A stretch of DNA of 44,633 nucleotides, from NCBI GenBank assembly GCA_017456845.1, contig JAFTIP010000021.1, positions 1 to 44,633 on the forward strand, in the 5' to 3' direction. Below the pieces are notes generated by a model. The model ran no database searches. It worked only from the letters and a program-made list of their open reading frames with translations, and had not been told where the DNA came from. A program made the position numbers and the translations under genes. This stretch comes from Ruminococcus sp. GTDB lineage: Bacteria; Bacillota; Clostridia; Oscillospirales; Acutalibacteraceae. Below are positions 15,891 through 24,489 of the stretch, piece by piece. Position 1 is the first letter of the stretch, and each line of letters opens with the position of its first letter.

Positions 15891-17960
15891 TTAAAGTTTC
15901 ATACAAGCATCCCATGCACCCCAGATAACTGTACGCAGATTGCCGACTTCTTTGGCGTCACCGATAACGTGTACTTTTCTGCTTTTCTTTGCAAGGGATG
16001 CAGGATTATAGCCAACGGAAAGAATTACGGAGTCGGCTTTTACATCAAAAGTTTTTCCGTCTTTATCTTTAAGTGTAACCTTGCCCTTGCCGATTTCAGA
16101 AAGGGAGGTTTCGAGATGAACGGGAACCTTGTTTGTTTTGAAGAAGTCACGGAGGTAGCTTGTGTTTGCAAGGCAGATACCCGGTGTGGTAATGAGGTCG
16201 TCCTGCATTTCAACAATTACGGGTTTCTTGCCCTTAAGGTAAAGGTCGTAGGCAATTTCGCAACCTGTAAGACCACCGCCGATAACCACAACATTATCCC
16301 CCACGTTTTTGTTGCCGAGAAGGTAATCAACAGCCTCCACAGCTGTTTCGGCACCCTTTATGGGAAGCTTCTTTGCCACAGCACCTGTGGCAACAATAAT
16401 TTCGTCAGCATTAAGGGACTTAACATCCTTAACCTCAGTGTTAAATTTAACTTCGATGGGGTGCTTCTTAAGCTCACGGATGTACCATTTAATAAGGTCT
16501 TTGTCCTTCTCTTTAAAATCAGGAGCCGCCGCTGCAACAAACACACCGCCTAAGGCACCTGACTTTTCATAAAGAGTTACCTTATGGCCACGCTTTGCTA
16601 AAAGAATTGCGGCTTCCATACCGCCGATACCGCCGCCGATTACTGCAATATTCTTCTGCTTTTTGGCTTTTTCCACGGTGTATTTTTTGGACTGCATTGT
16701 CTCGGGATTAAGTGCACAGCGTGAAAGTCCCATGGTGTCTGTAAGGTCCTGAGTATTTGCGTGACCCTTGGAAGATGAGAAGTTAAAGCAACCGCTGTGG
16801 CAACAAATGCAAGGCTTGATGTCCTCAAGTCTGTCTTCAATAAGCTTTGTTACCCACTGAGGGTCAACTAAAAACTGACGTGCAACACCTACAGCGTCAA
16901 TTCTGCCTTCGGCTACTGCCTTTGCACCAACCTCGGCATCCATTCTGCCTGCACAAACCACAGGAATATCAACGAACTTTTTAATGTGAGCAACGTCGTC
17001 AAGGTTGCAGTTTTCCGGCATATACATAGGCGGATGTGCCCAGTACCATGAGTCGTATGTGCCGTTGTCGGCATTGAGCATATCGTAGCCTGCATCCTGA
17101 AGATACTTGGCGGCTTTTTCAGATTCCTCCATATTTCTGCCAACTTCAACGTAATCTTCACCGGGCATTGCACCCTCGCAGAAGCCCTTCATCTTGGACT
17201 CTACAGAGTATCTGAGCGAAACAGGGAAATCCTTGCCGCAGGCTTTTTTAATCTCTTTAACCACCTCGGTGGCAAAGCGATAGCGGTTTTCAAAACTTCC
17301 GCCGTATTCATCCTGACGCTTGTTGAAAAATTCAATTGAGAACTGGTCAAGAAGGTATCCTTCGTGAACCGCATGAACCTCAACACCGTCTACGCCTGCA
17401 TCTTTACAAAGCTTTGCAGTTTTTGCAAAAGCCTCGATAATCTCATGAATCTGCTCTTTGGTCATTTCGGGACACTCAATGTCGTGAGCCCAGCGTGAAG
17501 GCTGAGGAGAAGGAGAAGCAAGCTCGTGGGAGGTATCTATAATAGGCTTAACCAAAGCACGGGTAAACTTGTTTTTATGTAAAGGAGCCACAAGCTCGGT
17601 AATAGCCCATGAACGACCCATACCTGCTGTAAGCTGAATAAAAAGCTTTGCACCTGTTTTGTGAAGCTCATCCATAAACACCTTGAGCTCTTCAAACATC
17701 TTAGGGTTCTGCCACAGCCACTTGCCCCAGAAAGTATCGCGAAGAGGTGCAATACCGGGGATAATTAATCCTACATTGTTTTTTGCACGCTCTAAGAAGA
17801 GAGCCGCCGCCTCTTTGTCGAAGTGGCAACCTGTAAGCTCAAACCAGCCGAAAAGCGATGTACCTCCCATAGGGCACATTACTATGCGGTTTTTAATCTC
17901 AACGTTGCCGATTTTCCAAGGGGTAAACAGAGCCTTGTACTTATCATTTACATTGTCCAT
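15891..17960 (-). CDS. NADH:flavin oxidoreductase, old-yellow-enzyme plus FAD/NAD module (2,4-dienoyl-CoA reductase / BaiCD-like)
   Basis: 689 residues in two modules. Residues about 10-370 are an FMN-binding TIM barrel of the old yellow enzyme family (KIGNVEIKNRIVMCPM; VEVHAVHEGYLLDQF; DEYGGSFENRYRF). Around 378-415 PCICCHSGC and a later LSRC supply the four-cysteine iron-sulfur site. From about 440 comes an FAD/NAD-binding half with two Rossmann motifs (AVIGGGIGGMEAA, VVVIGGGLTGCEIA). Relatives use NADH to reduce activated C=C bonds in enoates, bile-acid intermediates or dienoyl-CoA, or to demethylate amines. First gene of the aconitase X operon, so it may reduce the alkene the dehydratase makes. 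AAAGGA lies before the ATG. Confidence 0.9.
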   Translation of the reverse strand: MDNVNDKYKALFTPWKIGNVEIKNRIVMCPMGGTSLFGWFELTGCHFDKEAAALFLERAKNNVGLIIPGIAPLRDTFWGKWLWQNPKMFEELKVFMDELHKTGAKLFIQLTAGMGRSWAITELVAPLHKNKFTRALVKPIIDTSHELASPSPQPSRWAHDIECPEMTKEQIHEIIEAFAKTAKLCKDAGVDGVEVHAVHEGYLLDQFSIEFFNKRQDEYGGSFENRYRFATEVVKEIKKACGKDFPVSLRYSVESKMKGFCEGAMPGEDYVEVGRNMEESEKAAKYLQDAGYDMLNADNGTYDSWYWAHPPMYMPENCNLDDVAHIKKFVDIPVVCAGRMDAEVGAKAVAEGRIDAVGVARQFLVDPQWVTKLIEDRLEDIKPCICCHSGCFNFSSSKGHANTQDLTDTMGLSRCALNPETMQSKKYTVEKAKKQKNIAVIGGGIGGMEAAILLAKRGHKVTLYEKSGALGGVFVAAAAPDFKEKDKDLIKWYIRELKKHPIEVKFNTEVKDVKSLNADEIIVATGAVAKKLPIKGAETAVEAVDYLLGNKNVGDNVVVIGGGLTGCEIAYDLYLKGKKPVIVEMQDDLITTPGICLANTSYLRDFFKTNKVPVHLETSLSEIGKGKVTLKDKDGKTFDVKADSVILSVGYNPASLAKKSRKVHVIGDAKEVGNLRTVIWGAWDACMKL

Positions 17961-18012
17961 TTAATAACGTCCTTTCTTATAAAAATTGTTTATCATTACC
18001 AAAAATCATCTG

Positions 18013-18047
18013 ATTATAGTATGCCACAAGGCAGGCTTTGGTGTCAA
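18013..18047 (-). promoter_or_regulatory. Putative regulated promoter of the aconitase X operon
   Basis: TATAAT (reverse of 18013-18018) with TTGACA (reverse of 18042-18047) 23 bp upstream, too long for a normal promoter. Between them lies a dyad TGCC-ACAA-GGCA (18022-18033) adjoining the -10. An activator or repressor site is plausible. Confidence 0.4.
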
Positions 18048-18062
18048 CAATTTTGCAAAAGA

Positions 18063-18093
18063 AAAGCTTTCGGCAAAGAAAGCCGAAAGCTTT
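18063..18093 (-). terminator. Terminator of the surface-protein cluster (after the dockerin gene)
   Basis: AAAGCTTTCGGC (18063-18074) pairs with GCCGAAAGCTTT (18082-18093), 7-nt loop; the minus strand continues TTCTTTTGC. Confidence 0.8.
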
Positions 18094-18107
18094 AATCTTA
18101 ATTAAAT

Positions 18108-18509
18108 TCAAGGTGCAGGCACAAAAGGTAAAACTACAGGCTCGTCGTCTGTTTCGCCTATGGTGCCGGGGATTGTAAACTCGGGGTCAACAGGCTTTGT
18201 TGACTGAATAATATTTGCAATGTACTTCTGAATAAGTGTGGCGTCCTTTACGTTAATTTTGCCGTCAAAATTAAAGTCTGCAATATCTTCCTGAAAAGGA
18301 GCTAACGCCTCTAATTTTGCAATAAACTTCTGAATAAGCGAAGCATCTCTTATGTTAATTTTGCCGTCAAGATTAACGTCGCCGCGTTTGTGATCTACAA
18401 TAATCTCTGTATCGTTTGAAGCAAAAGCAGTTGATGTAAATATTACAGAAGCAAAAATCATAACCGCCAAAGCTGCAGAAATAATACAGAAAAGCTTTTT
18501 GTTTTTCAT
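18108..18509 (-). CDS. Secreted stand-alone type I dockerin protein
   Basis: 133 residues. Signal peptide 1-30 (cleavage after AFA). Residues about 43-101 are a complete type I dockerin: two calcium-binding repeats, GDVNLDGKINIRDASLIQKF and ADFNFDGKINVKDATLIQKY. The rest is a short acidic, Pro-rich tail; there is no catalytic or carbohydrate-binding domain. Dockerins bind cohesin modules, usually on scaffoldins, so this could cap a cohesin or dock something through its tail. No cohesin is recognisable in this window. GGAGAG precedes the ATG. Last gene of the 18-kb surface cluster. Confidence 0.9.
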   Translation of the reverse strand: MKNKKLFCIISAALAVMIFASVIFTSTAFASNDTEIIVDHKRGDVNLDGKINIRDASLIQKFIAKLEALAPFQEDIADFNFDGKINVKDATLIQKYIANIIQSTKPVDPEFTIPGTIGETDDEPVVLPFVPAP

Positions 18510-18587
18510 AGTAAGCTCTCCGTTACTGATAATTCAAGGGGACTTGCCAAATGAAATCCCCTTTTGGTTTTACTAAGCTGATGCACC

Positions 18588-18713
18588 TTAAACTCTGCCT
18601 GAATTATTCGGGTCGTCAATGTCGGGGGGAATAATAGCACTGGCTGTGATAACATCCTTTTTATCGAAATAAAGAATCTCAATTTCTGCGTTTATATAGT
18701 CTTTCTTCTGCAT
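18588..18713 (-). CDS. 41-residue acidic peptide of unknown function
   Basis: Starts at ATG 18713 (or 18722, three residues longer, with AAAGGA too close). The product has a charged first half with EIEILYFDKKDVITAS at 10-25 and an acidic, Pro-rich end (IIPPDIDDPNNSGRV). There is no signal peptide. Short Clostridial peptides with a similar acidic-aromatic-DVITxS pattern occur next to secretion or peptide-maturation genes, but I cannot name a family and no maturation gene is present here. Its position between the 1895-residue protein and the dockerin suggests cotranscription. A weak hairpin without a U-run (AAGGGGA/TCCCCTT, 18536-18563) lies between it and the dockerin gene. Confidence 0.55.
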   Translation of the reverse strand: MQKKDYINAEIEILYFDKKDVITASAIIPPDIDDPNNSGRV

Positions 18714-18740
18714 AGGGGTCATTTCCTTTCTATTTTATTA

Positions 18741-21700
18741 TTATGAATTCATATATTCAAGCAATTCTCTGTTATAAACATACATTGACTTGCTAAGGTC
18801 TAATTTTTCAGGAGCATTATTTGAGCTTTGAACTGATGCTCCGTAGCTGAAAACGTTGTAATACGTGGTTAATCCGCCGATTTTTACAACGTGATTCAGG
18901 TGATACGCCTGAGCCGGGGTACCGTCGATTACTATTTCATAGTAGCTGTTGTTCTTCTGAGGTATTACCTTTTTGCCGTTTACTGTAATATCAAGAGTTT
19001 CAACGTCTTTGGGATTTTCAAAATAGTAATAAAGCGTTATGGCAGTTGTACTTCGGTGTGACATAGACGCACCGTAATAACTTACCCCCTTCTGCTCTCC
19101 TTCTTCTATTCGGGCGTAGCCGCTAAAGTCAACCTCGGGCAAAACCTTATCCTCTTCAGCAATATACTGCGAATCATTGGCAAGGTCGTCTGTTTTATAG
19201 TCAAGTGCAATCTGCGCATAGGCACCGTAATTTAGAATTGACTTTATAAGGGGAATTTCTTTTTCATTGCCTTGGGGATTTGCAAGTATATACTCTGCAT
19301 ATTCCTTAACAGAATAACGGAACACATCGCTTGACATTGTGTTGGTTACAAACTGACAGTAGATGTCAGAGCCCATCTCCTTTGCCGGAATACCGCAACT
19401 GAAGTAGTAGAAGGTGCCGTCAAACTTTGCATCGCTTATGGGAACTATAACCTCATAGGTATCATCGGGATTATCTTTGCTTCCGTTAGGAACTGTAAAC
19501 ACCATTCTGGCTGTATGGTCCTTGGCGAATTCTTCGTCAAGCACCATATAGTAATTAAGCTCTATACTTCCCGAAAGGCCAATATCAAAGCCGTAGATAC
19601 CTGCAATTTTTCCCGGGTAAAGGCTTATACACTTCTTACAAACGTAATAGTTGTTGTAATCGTGAACAACTTCATCCTCTGTATTGGAATACTCAACAAC
19701 TTCGCCTGTGCAGGTTGTGTTTTTGTAAACGGTATTAAGGCCGTTATTATCAAAGCCCGGAAAATCCTCAGGTGTTAAGCCGTTATCAAGATTCTGATAC
19801 CAAACCTGAGTTGCGTCGGTTACCCCTTGATTAAGAAGATACGCAACATAGCCTGACTTGAATTCATCCAAGTACATAGCCGCGTTTTTTAAATAGTTAC
19901 GGGTTGAATCCGTAAACTCATAAACATCCCTCAGATAATAGGAGTTTGATGTTTGCCTGATATTATACGACACTTCGCCCCATGTTGCATTTTTGCCTGA
20001 CATAGCCCCTGCATTATAGCAGTTGTTAATCTGTAAATATGCAGAATTATCTCCGCCGCAAATACCGCCAATCCAGCCGTTATTGCCGCTTAATGCACCA
20101 AAGTTAGCACAGTTGTTAATAGCACTTCGGCTAAACCCTGAAATGCCGCCTAACATATCACATTCATCCGCACTGACAGACGCTTTATTGATACAGCGCT
20201 CTATACCTGTGTTATATTCGCGAATCTGTCCGCAAATACCGCCTATGCTGTATACAATATCGGTTTGCATCTTACCTGTAACTGTGCAGTTGCTGAAAAG
20301 CGCAGATGTACCGCTATTGCCTATATCTACAAATCCGCAGATACCGCCCATACGTAAATCTTCATTTCCTGATACATAAAAGTTTACGTTCAGATTTATG
20401 TTTTTGAAGGTTGCACCATTAGCCGCACCGAACAACCCGTAGTATTTATGGGTAGTGTACGTAGTGTTAAGATTATTGATAGTAAAGTTTTTACCGTCAA
20501 ATGCACCTTTAAATGGGTTGTTTTCGCTGCCTATGGGCTCACTCCAGACATATGGTGACATATCCACGTCATTCATCAGAATAAACTGAGCACAGATATA
20601 ATCTACATCTTCGGGGGTATCCTTATACTGTTCTTTATAACCGTTAGTTACATCAGAAATAAGCTTTATATGCTGGGGCACACTTACTCTGTAGGGGTCT
20701 TCAATTGTACCTGTGCCGGGAATATCGGTAATCGTAGGCACCACATCTGAGTTTCCTATATAAACGGGCTCATCGGGCATTACAAAGGTAAGAAAAGCGC
20801 CAGAGCCGCTTGCTTCTTCAAACGCAAAACCAACCATATTGCCGCTGGCAGTAGTAACGGTTATATTGTTTGAGTCCACCAAACCGGTGCAAGGAATTGA
20901 AACGGTGGTATTAATTTCAGAGGCTTTTACTCTTTCGGCGAACATCTCAAAAGCATTTTCATCATCAAAAACACTATCGTAATGAATGGGAAGTATACCT
21001 ACAACACCGTTTTCGTGGGCAATCTCAACCTTATCGCCAAGGCCCCAGAAATTAAGGTTACTGAAGGTGTGGTTTACGTTGATGTTATACGCGTTTTCAG
21101 AAAGCTCAGCAATAAACACCTTATCCTTAAGGCTGCTTTCTTCTACCTCGGTAATAAGCTTTCGGTTATCGCTTTCTTTAATATATTTTTCCTCTGATAC
21201 ATCTGTGTTGCAAGCATAATAATTTGTAAAATCATCGGCAGATAATTTAGCATTGGAGCTTACAATCATCTTTTTGACGCCATTTGAGTTTGATACCAGA
21301 ATATTATTGATATATATGCTATCCATAATACTCCAGATAACGTAGCCTGAATCAGTGCAATTTGTAAAGGTAACATTATCAGCAAAACAGTTGAATATCC
21401 TCAGGTTTGTACACTGCGAAACAAAACCGCCTGCATAACGTGCATTATCAAACACACAGTCTTTGATGGTTACGTTATAAATATCGGTATTACCCCATAC
21501 AGTGGATGCAACCACCGCCGCACGCGAACCTGAAAGCTGAATGTTTTTGAAAGTAACATCGTGAATTTCAGCACTTCCGCAATAGCCGAACACTGCAGGG
21601 TATGCGTAGTCGTGACTAACCTGCTGGCTTGATGCCTTGGGAACAAGATTGCTAATGGTATATCCGTTGCCGTCAAAATGAGCGTTAAAGGGGTAGTATC

Positions 21701-24428
21701 TGTTTCCCATAGGCAATATGGTCTGGTTTTCGCAATCAATATCATTTGCCACTTCGTAGTAAGCCGTACAGAAAGGCTGGCAACCGGGTCTGGGAGTTTT
21801 ATTGTAGTAACAATTTTTAGAAACCTGATTAAGCTCTGCGTAGTTTCTGATAATATATGGGTCGTCTTCCGTGCCCTTGCCAATAAGGAGTAAATCTGCG
21901 TCAAACACAGGCACAACCCTTATGCTATAAGCAGGCATTGTAAACACATAGGTACCGTCTTTGGTTAATGAGCAGGTAACCTTCTGAATTTCTCTGTTAA
22001 GGTTTGTAATCTGAATTTCTTTGATCTCATACTGGGAATGTACGGTAAGTGTAACTTTTGTGCCTTTCTTTGCGGCTGAAAAATCCGAGCTCACTGTACC
22101 CGCATCCGTAGGAATACACTCAATGGAGTGTTCAATATCGCTTGCATCTGCAATCACAGGATATCCCTGATTAATTTTCTGTGTATCTTTGCTCCAAAGA
22201 GTTCCGAATGACGCCTTGGCACTGTAATCCTTAAGCTCTTTAAGGAAAGCATCGGAAGAAAGTGTATCTGCTGAGGCTGTTGCTACACCGTTAATGTTTA
22301 TGTCAAACAAATTCGCTTTGCCGCTAACGTTGCAATAACAATTATCAAAGCTTGTATGCTCAATATAACCTGTAACACCGCCTACTTTGAGGAAGTTTTC
22401 TTTAACAATATTATTACATTTAATACTTCCTGAGTAGTAACAATTTCTGACAACTGAATTTTCAGCATAACCTACCACACCGCCTGCAGAAGCGTTGGCA
22501 CTTGCAGTAGATACTTCGGCAGTACTTCCGCAGTTGTATATTTTTGTGTTGTGAGCATAGCCTGCAATACCTGCAACCTGAGTACCGCCCGAAACCTTAC
22601 CGGAGGTTACACAGCCGTTGATTATAGCATTATCAGCCTGACCAACAATAATACCGCAAAGGTCGCCTTGGGTTTCGACGTTGGCGTTTACTATATTAAG
22701 GTTTTTAATTTCAGCAGGCGTTTTGCCGCCTCGCACGCAACCAAACAAACCTAAGTTTGAATTGGTGTTGCCGTTTTTGCCGCCGTCAGTAATCCTGAGA
22801 TTTTTAATTATATGGGCACCGCCGTCGAAAACACCGGTAAACGCCATACCGTTACCGTATTCGCCTATGGGATTAATGGTAACGTCAGTAAGGTCGGTAG
22901 TAAGCAGATATCTCGCTGCACTATATTTATTGCCTGATTTATCTGTGTCGCCCTGACGAACGTAATGTGCAAGAACCTTAAGCTCGTATAAGCTGTTGAT
23001 TTTGTAGGGGTTATCCTCTGTACCTTTTCCGCTGAACTCAAAATCTACAATTTCATCCTTCTCTGCTACGTTAGAAAGGCTTAACTCCCAACAATAAGGT
23101 AAAAGCTCCACCGAAGCTTTATTTTCGGTGCCGTTATGCTGAGCGGTTATAAAGGTTTTGCTGTAATTTGTGTTATCGTAGGGGTTAATAAGGTCTTCAA
23201 TAAACTTAAATGCAGGGGTATAAACAAAGCTGTTTACCATCTGGTAAGCATCCTCTGCACAAACGTATGTAATAGAAAGCGTGTTTCTTACGTAATTGCC
23301 GTTATCAAATTTACCGAGAGCTGTTGAATACCGTTTGCCTGAGCTTACGCCAACCTCCTGAGCGCCTAAAGAAAACTCAAGCACGGCACCCTCCATTGAG
23401 TCATCAACCGCAAGATAAACCTGAGCAGTTTTAAGGTCGAAGGAAAGTGTCGGCTCACCGCCCTCGATACACCAAAGAGTAGGATAATCAGGCTGATTTA
23501 AAGAAACTGAACTGTTATAACCCTGAATATAATTCATAACATTCTGCGACATATCAGCCGTAATAATGCCTAAATCATCTTTGGCGTAGGTTTTTTTACC
23601 CATAGCAAAGCTGCCGTCAGCTTTAAGATAAACCGAATTACCTACGCTGCTTGAATCTGCCACTACAGGCTTCTCGCCTACTGAATCCGAGCTTACGTAA
23701 CAAAGGTCTACCTTACCTTTGTTACTTACCGTAATACCTGCTTTTTTGCAGTAAATATTGTTTGACATAAGCTCAAACCGAGCACGGCTTTCGCAGTTAA
23801 TAACCCTGCTGCCGCTAAAGTTGTTAACAGTAATACCGCCTGCGTAGTATTCGAAATCGTTTTCAAGGCTGCTTTTAATTACAGAATCTGAGCAAACCTT
23901 GCAGTTTGTAACAACACCATAATTATCAACCGCCGCAAAAGCCGCGTCAGCGTCCGCATCCGGCAGGTTAATGATGCAGTTTTTAAAAATACAGTTTGTT
24001 ATATTTGAATTCTTATCTGCTATATTCTGAGCAACTACCGCTAAGGTTGAATACTCTTTATTATCGGTACTTTCAACTACTGCAGAGTCAAAAGTAAGAT
24101 TTCTTATTGAACTTTGAGAAAATAAGCCAAAAAGAGAATTATTTATCTTAAGCCCCTTAATGGCATAACCGTTACCGTCTATATGAAGGTTATTTGCGTT
24201 ATATCCGCCGATTGCTTCGCTTTGTTCAGGCACAGTTATATCTGCTGTAAGTTTGCATTCGGCAATGTCTGAATCTTGGGAGTTCTCAAGAAAATCCAGA
24301 AATTGCTGATAGCTTGCTATTGCAGTTGCGTTATCTGCAGTTACAGTTTCATACTGAGCCGAAACTATAGGAATTGCAGAACAGACAATCATGCACGCTA
24401 ACAAAAGCGACAGGACTCGTTTTTTCAT
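18741..24428 (-). CDS. Large secreted GLUG-motif / beta-helix repeat surface protein
   Basis: 1895 residues. A signal peptide (1 to about 25, cleaved near VSAQ) leads to three long repeat modules. Each later module opens with the same signature: GKGTEDNPYKI near 464, GKGTEDDPYII near 853 and GTGTIEDPYRV near 1238. They contain many GLUG-type units (GIAGYAHNTKIYNCGS, GGVVGYAENSVVRNCYYSG, GGICGGDNSAYLQINNCYN), which form right-handed beta-helices or solenoids in adhesins. The last 290 or so residues are a distinct domain (IALNYYM-like strand, then FRYSVKEYAEYIL and ILNYGAYAQIALDYKTDD) that I recall from other Clostridial surface and dockerin proteins but which has no name known to me. No sorting signal or C-terminal helix. 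AGGAGG lies 7 nt before the ATG. Confidence 0.88.
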   Translation of the reverse strand: MKKRVLSLLLACMIVCSAIPIVSAQYETVTADNATAIASYQQFLDFLENSQDSDIAECKLTADITVPEQSEAIGGYNANNLHIDGNGYAIKGLKINNSLFGLFSQSSIRNLTFDSAVVESTDNKEYSTLAVVAQNIADKNSNITNCIFKNCIINLPDADADAAFAAVDNYGVVTNCKVCSDSVIKSSLENDFEYYAGGITVNNFSGSRVINCESRARFELMSNNIYCKKAGITVSNKGKVDLCYVSSDSVGEKPVVADSSSVGNSVYLKADGSFAMGKKTYAKDDLGIITADMSQNVMNYIQGYNSSVSLNQPDYPTLWCIEGGEPTLSFDLKTAQVYLAVDDSMEGAVLEFSLGAQEVGVSSGKRYSTALGKFDNGNYVRNTLSITYVCAEDAYQMVNSFVYTPAFKFIEDLINPYDNTNYSKTFITAQHNGTENKASVELLPYCWELSLSNVAEKDEIVDFEFSGKGTEDNPYKINSLYELKVLAHYVRQGDTDKSGNKYSAARYLLTTDLTDVTINPIGEYGNGMAFTGVFDGGAHIIKNLRITDGGKNGNTNSNLGLFGCVRGGKTPAEIKNLNIVNANVETQGDLCGIIVGQADNAIINGCVTSGKVSGGTQVAGIAGYAHNTKIYNCGSTAEVSTASANASAGGVVGYAENSVVRNCYYSGSIKCNNIVKENFLKVGGVTGYIEHTSFDNCYCNVSGKANLFDININGVATASADTLSSDAFLKELKDYSAKASFGTLWSKDTQKINQGYPVIADASDIEHSIECIPTDAGTVSSDFSAAKKGTKVTLTVHSQYEIKEIQITNLNREIQKVTCSLTKDGTYVFTMPAYSIRVVPVFDADLLLIGKGTEDDPYIIRNYAELNQVSKNCYYNKTPRPGCQPFCTAYYEVANDIDCENQTILPMGNRYYPFNAHFDGNGYTISNLVPKASSQQVSHDYAYPAVFGYCGSAEIHDVTFKNIQLSGSRAAVVASTVWGNTDIYNVTIKDCVFDNARYAGGFVSQCTNLRIFNCFADNVTFTNCTDSGYVIWSIMDSIYINNILVSNSNGVKKMIVSSNAKLSADDFTNYYACNTDVSEEKYIKESDNRKLITEVEESSLKDKVFIAELSENAYNINVNHTFSNLNFWGLGDKVEIAHENGVVGILPIHYDSVFDDENAFEMFAERVKASEINTTVSIPCTGLVDSNNITVTTASGNMVGFAFEEASGSGAFLTFVMPDEPVYIGNSDVVPTITDIPGTGTIEDPYRVSVPQHIKLISDVTNGYKEQYKDTPEDVDYICAQFILMNDVDMSPYVWSEPIGSENNPFKGAFDGKNFTINNLNTTYTTHKYYGLFGAANGATFKNINLNVNFYVSGNEDLRMGGICGFVDIGNSGTSALFSNCTVTGKMQTDIVYSIGGICGQIREYNTGIERCINKASVSADECDMLGGISGFSRSAINNCANFGALSGNNGWIGGICGGDNSAYLQINNCYNAGAMSGKNATWGEVSYNIRQTSNSYYLRDVYEFTDSTRNYLKNAAMYLDEFKSGYVAYLLNQGVTDATQVWYQNLDNGLTPEDFPGFDNNGLNTVYKNTTCTGEVVEYSNTEDEVVHDYNNYYVCKKCISLYPGKIAGIYGFDIGLSGSIELNYYMVLDEEFAKDHTARMVFTVPNGSKDNPDDTYEVIVPISDAKFDGTFYYFSCGIPAKEMGSDIYCQFVTNTMSSDVFRYSVKEYAEYILANPQGNEKEIPLIKSILNYGAYAQIALDYKTDDLANDSQYIAEEDKVLPEVDFSGYARIEEGEQKGVSYYGASMSHRSTTAITLYYYFENPKDVETLDITVNGKKVIPQKNNSYYEIVIDGTPAQAYHLNHVVKIGGLTTYYNVFSYGASVQSSNNAPEKLDLSKSMYVYNRELLEYMNS

Positions 24429-24446
24429 AATATGCCTCCTAATTAT

Positions 24447-24476
24447 GGGAAGAGGTATTTTCGGCTACCTCTTCCC
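24447..24476 (-). other. Intergenic hairpin between the two giant surface-protein genes
   Basis: A perfect 11-bp stem (GGGAAGAGGTA with TACCTCTTCCC, 8-nt loop) lies in the 61-nt gap, just upstream of the AGGAGG of the 1895-residue gene. No U-run follows it on the minus strand, so it looks like an mRNA stability or processing element, not a terminator. Confidence 0.65.
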
Positions 24477-24489
24477 AACTATATCTGAA

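Noticed and set aside
15855-16553. 232-codon plus-strand open frame opposite the flavin oxidoreductase
   Set aside because: It lies antisense to a clear gene, shows no recognisable motif and has low-complexity composition created by the complementary strand.
24447-24476. Rho-independent terminator between the giant surface genes
   Set aside because: The stem is strong but no U-run follows on the coding strand; the downstream ribosome site begins within a few bases.
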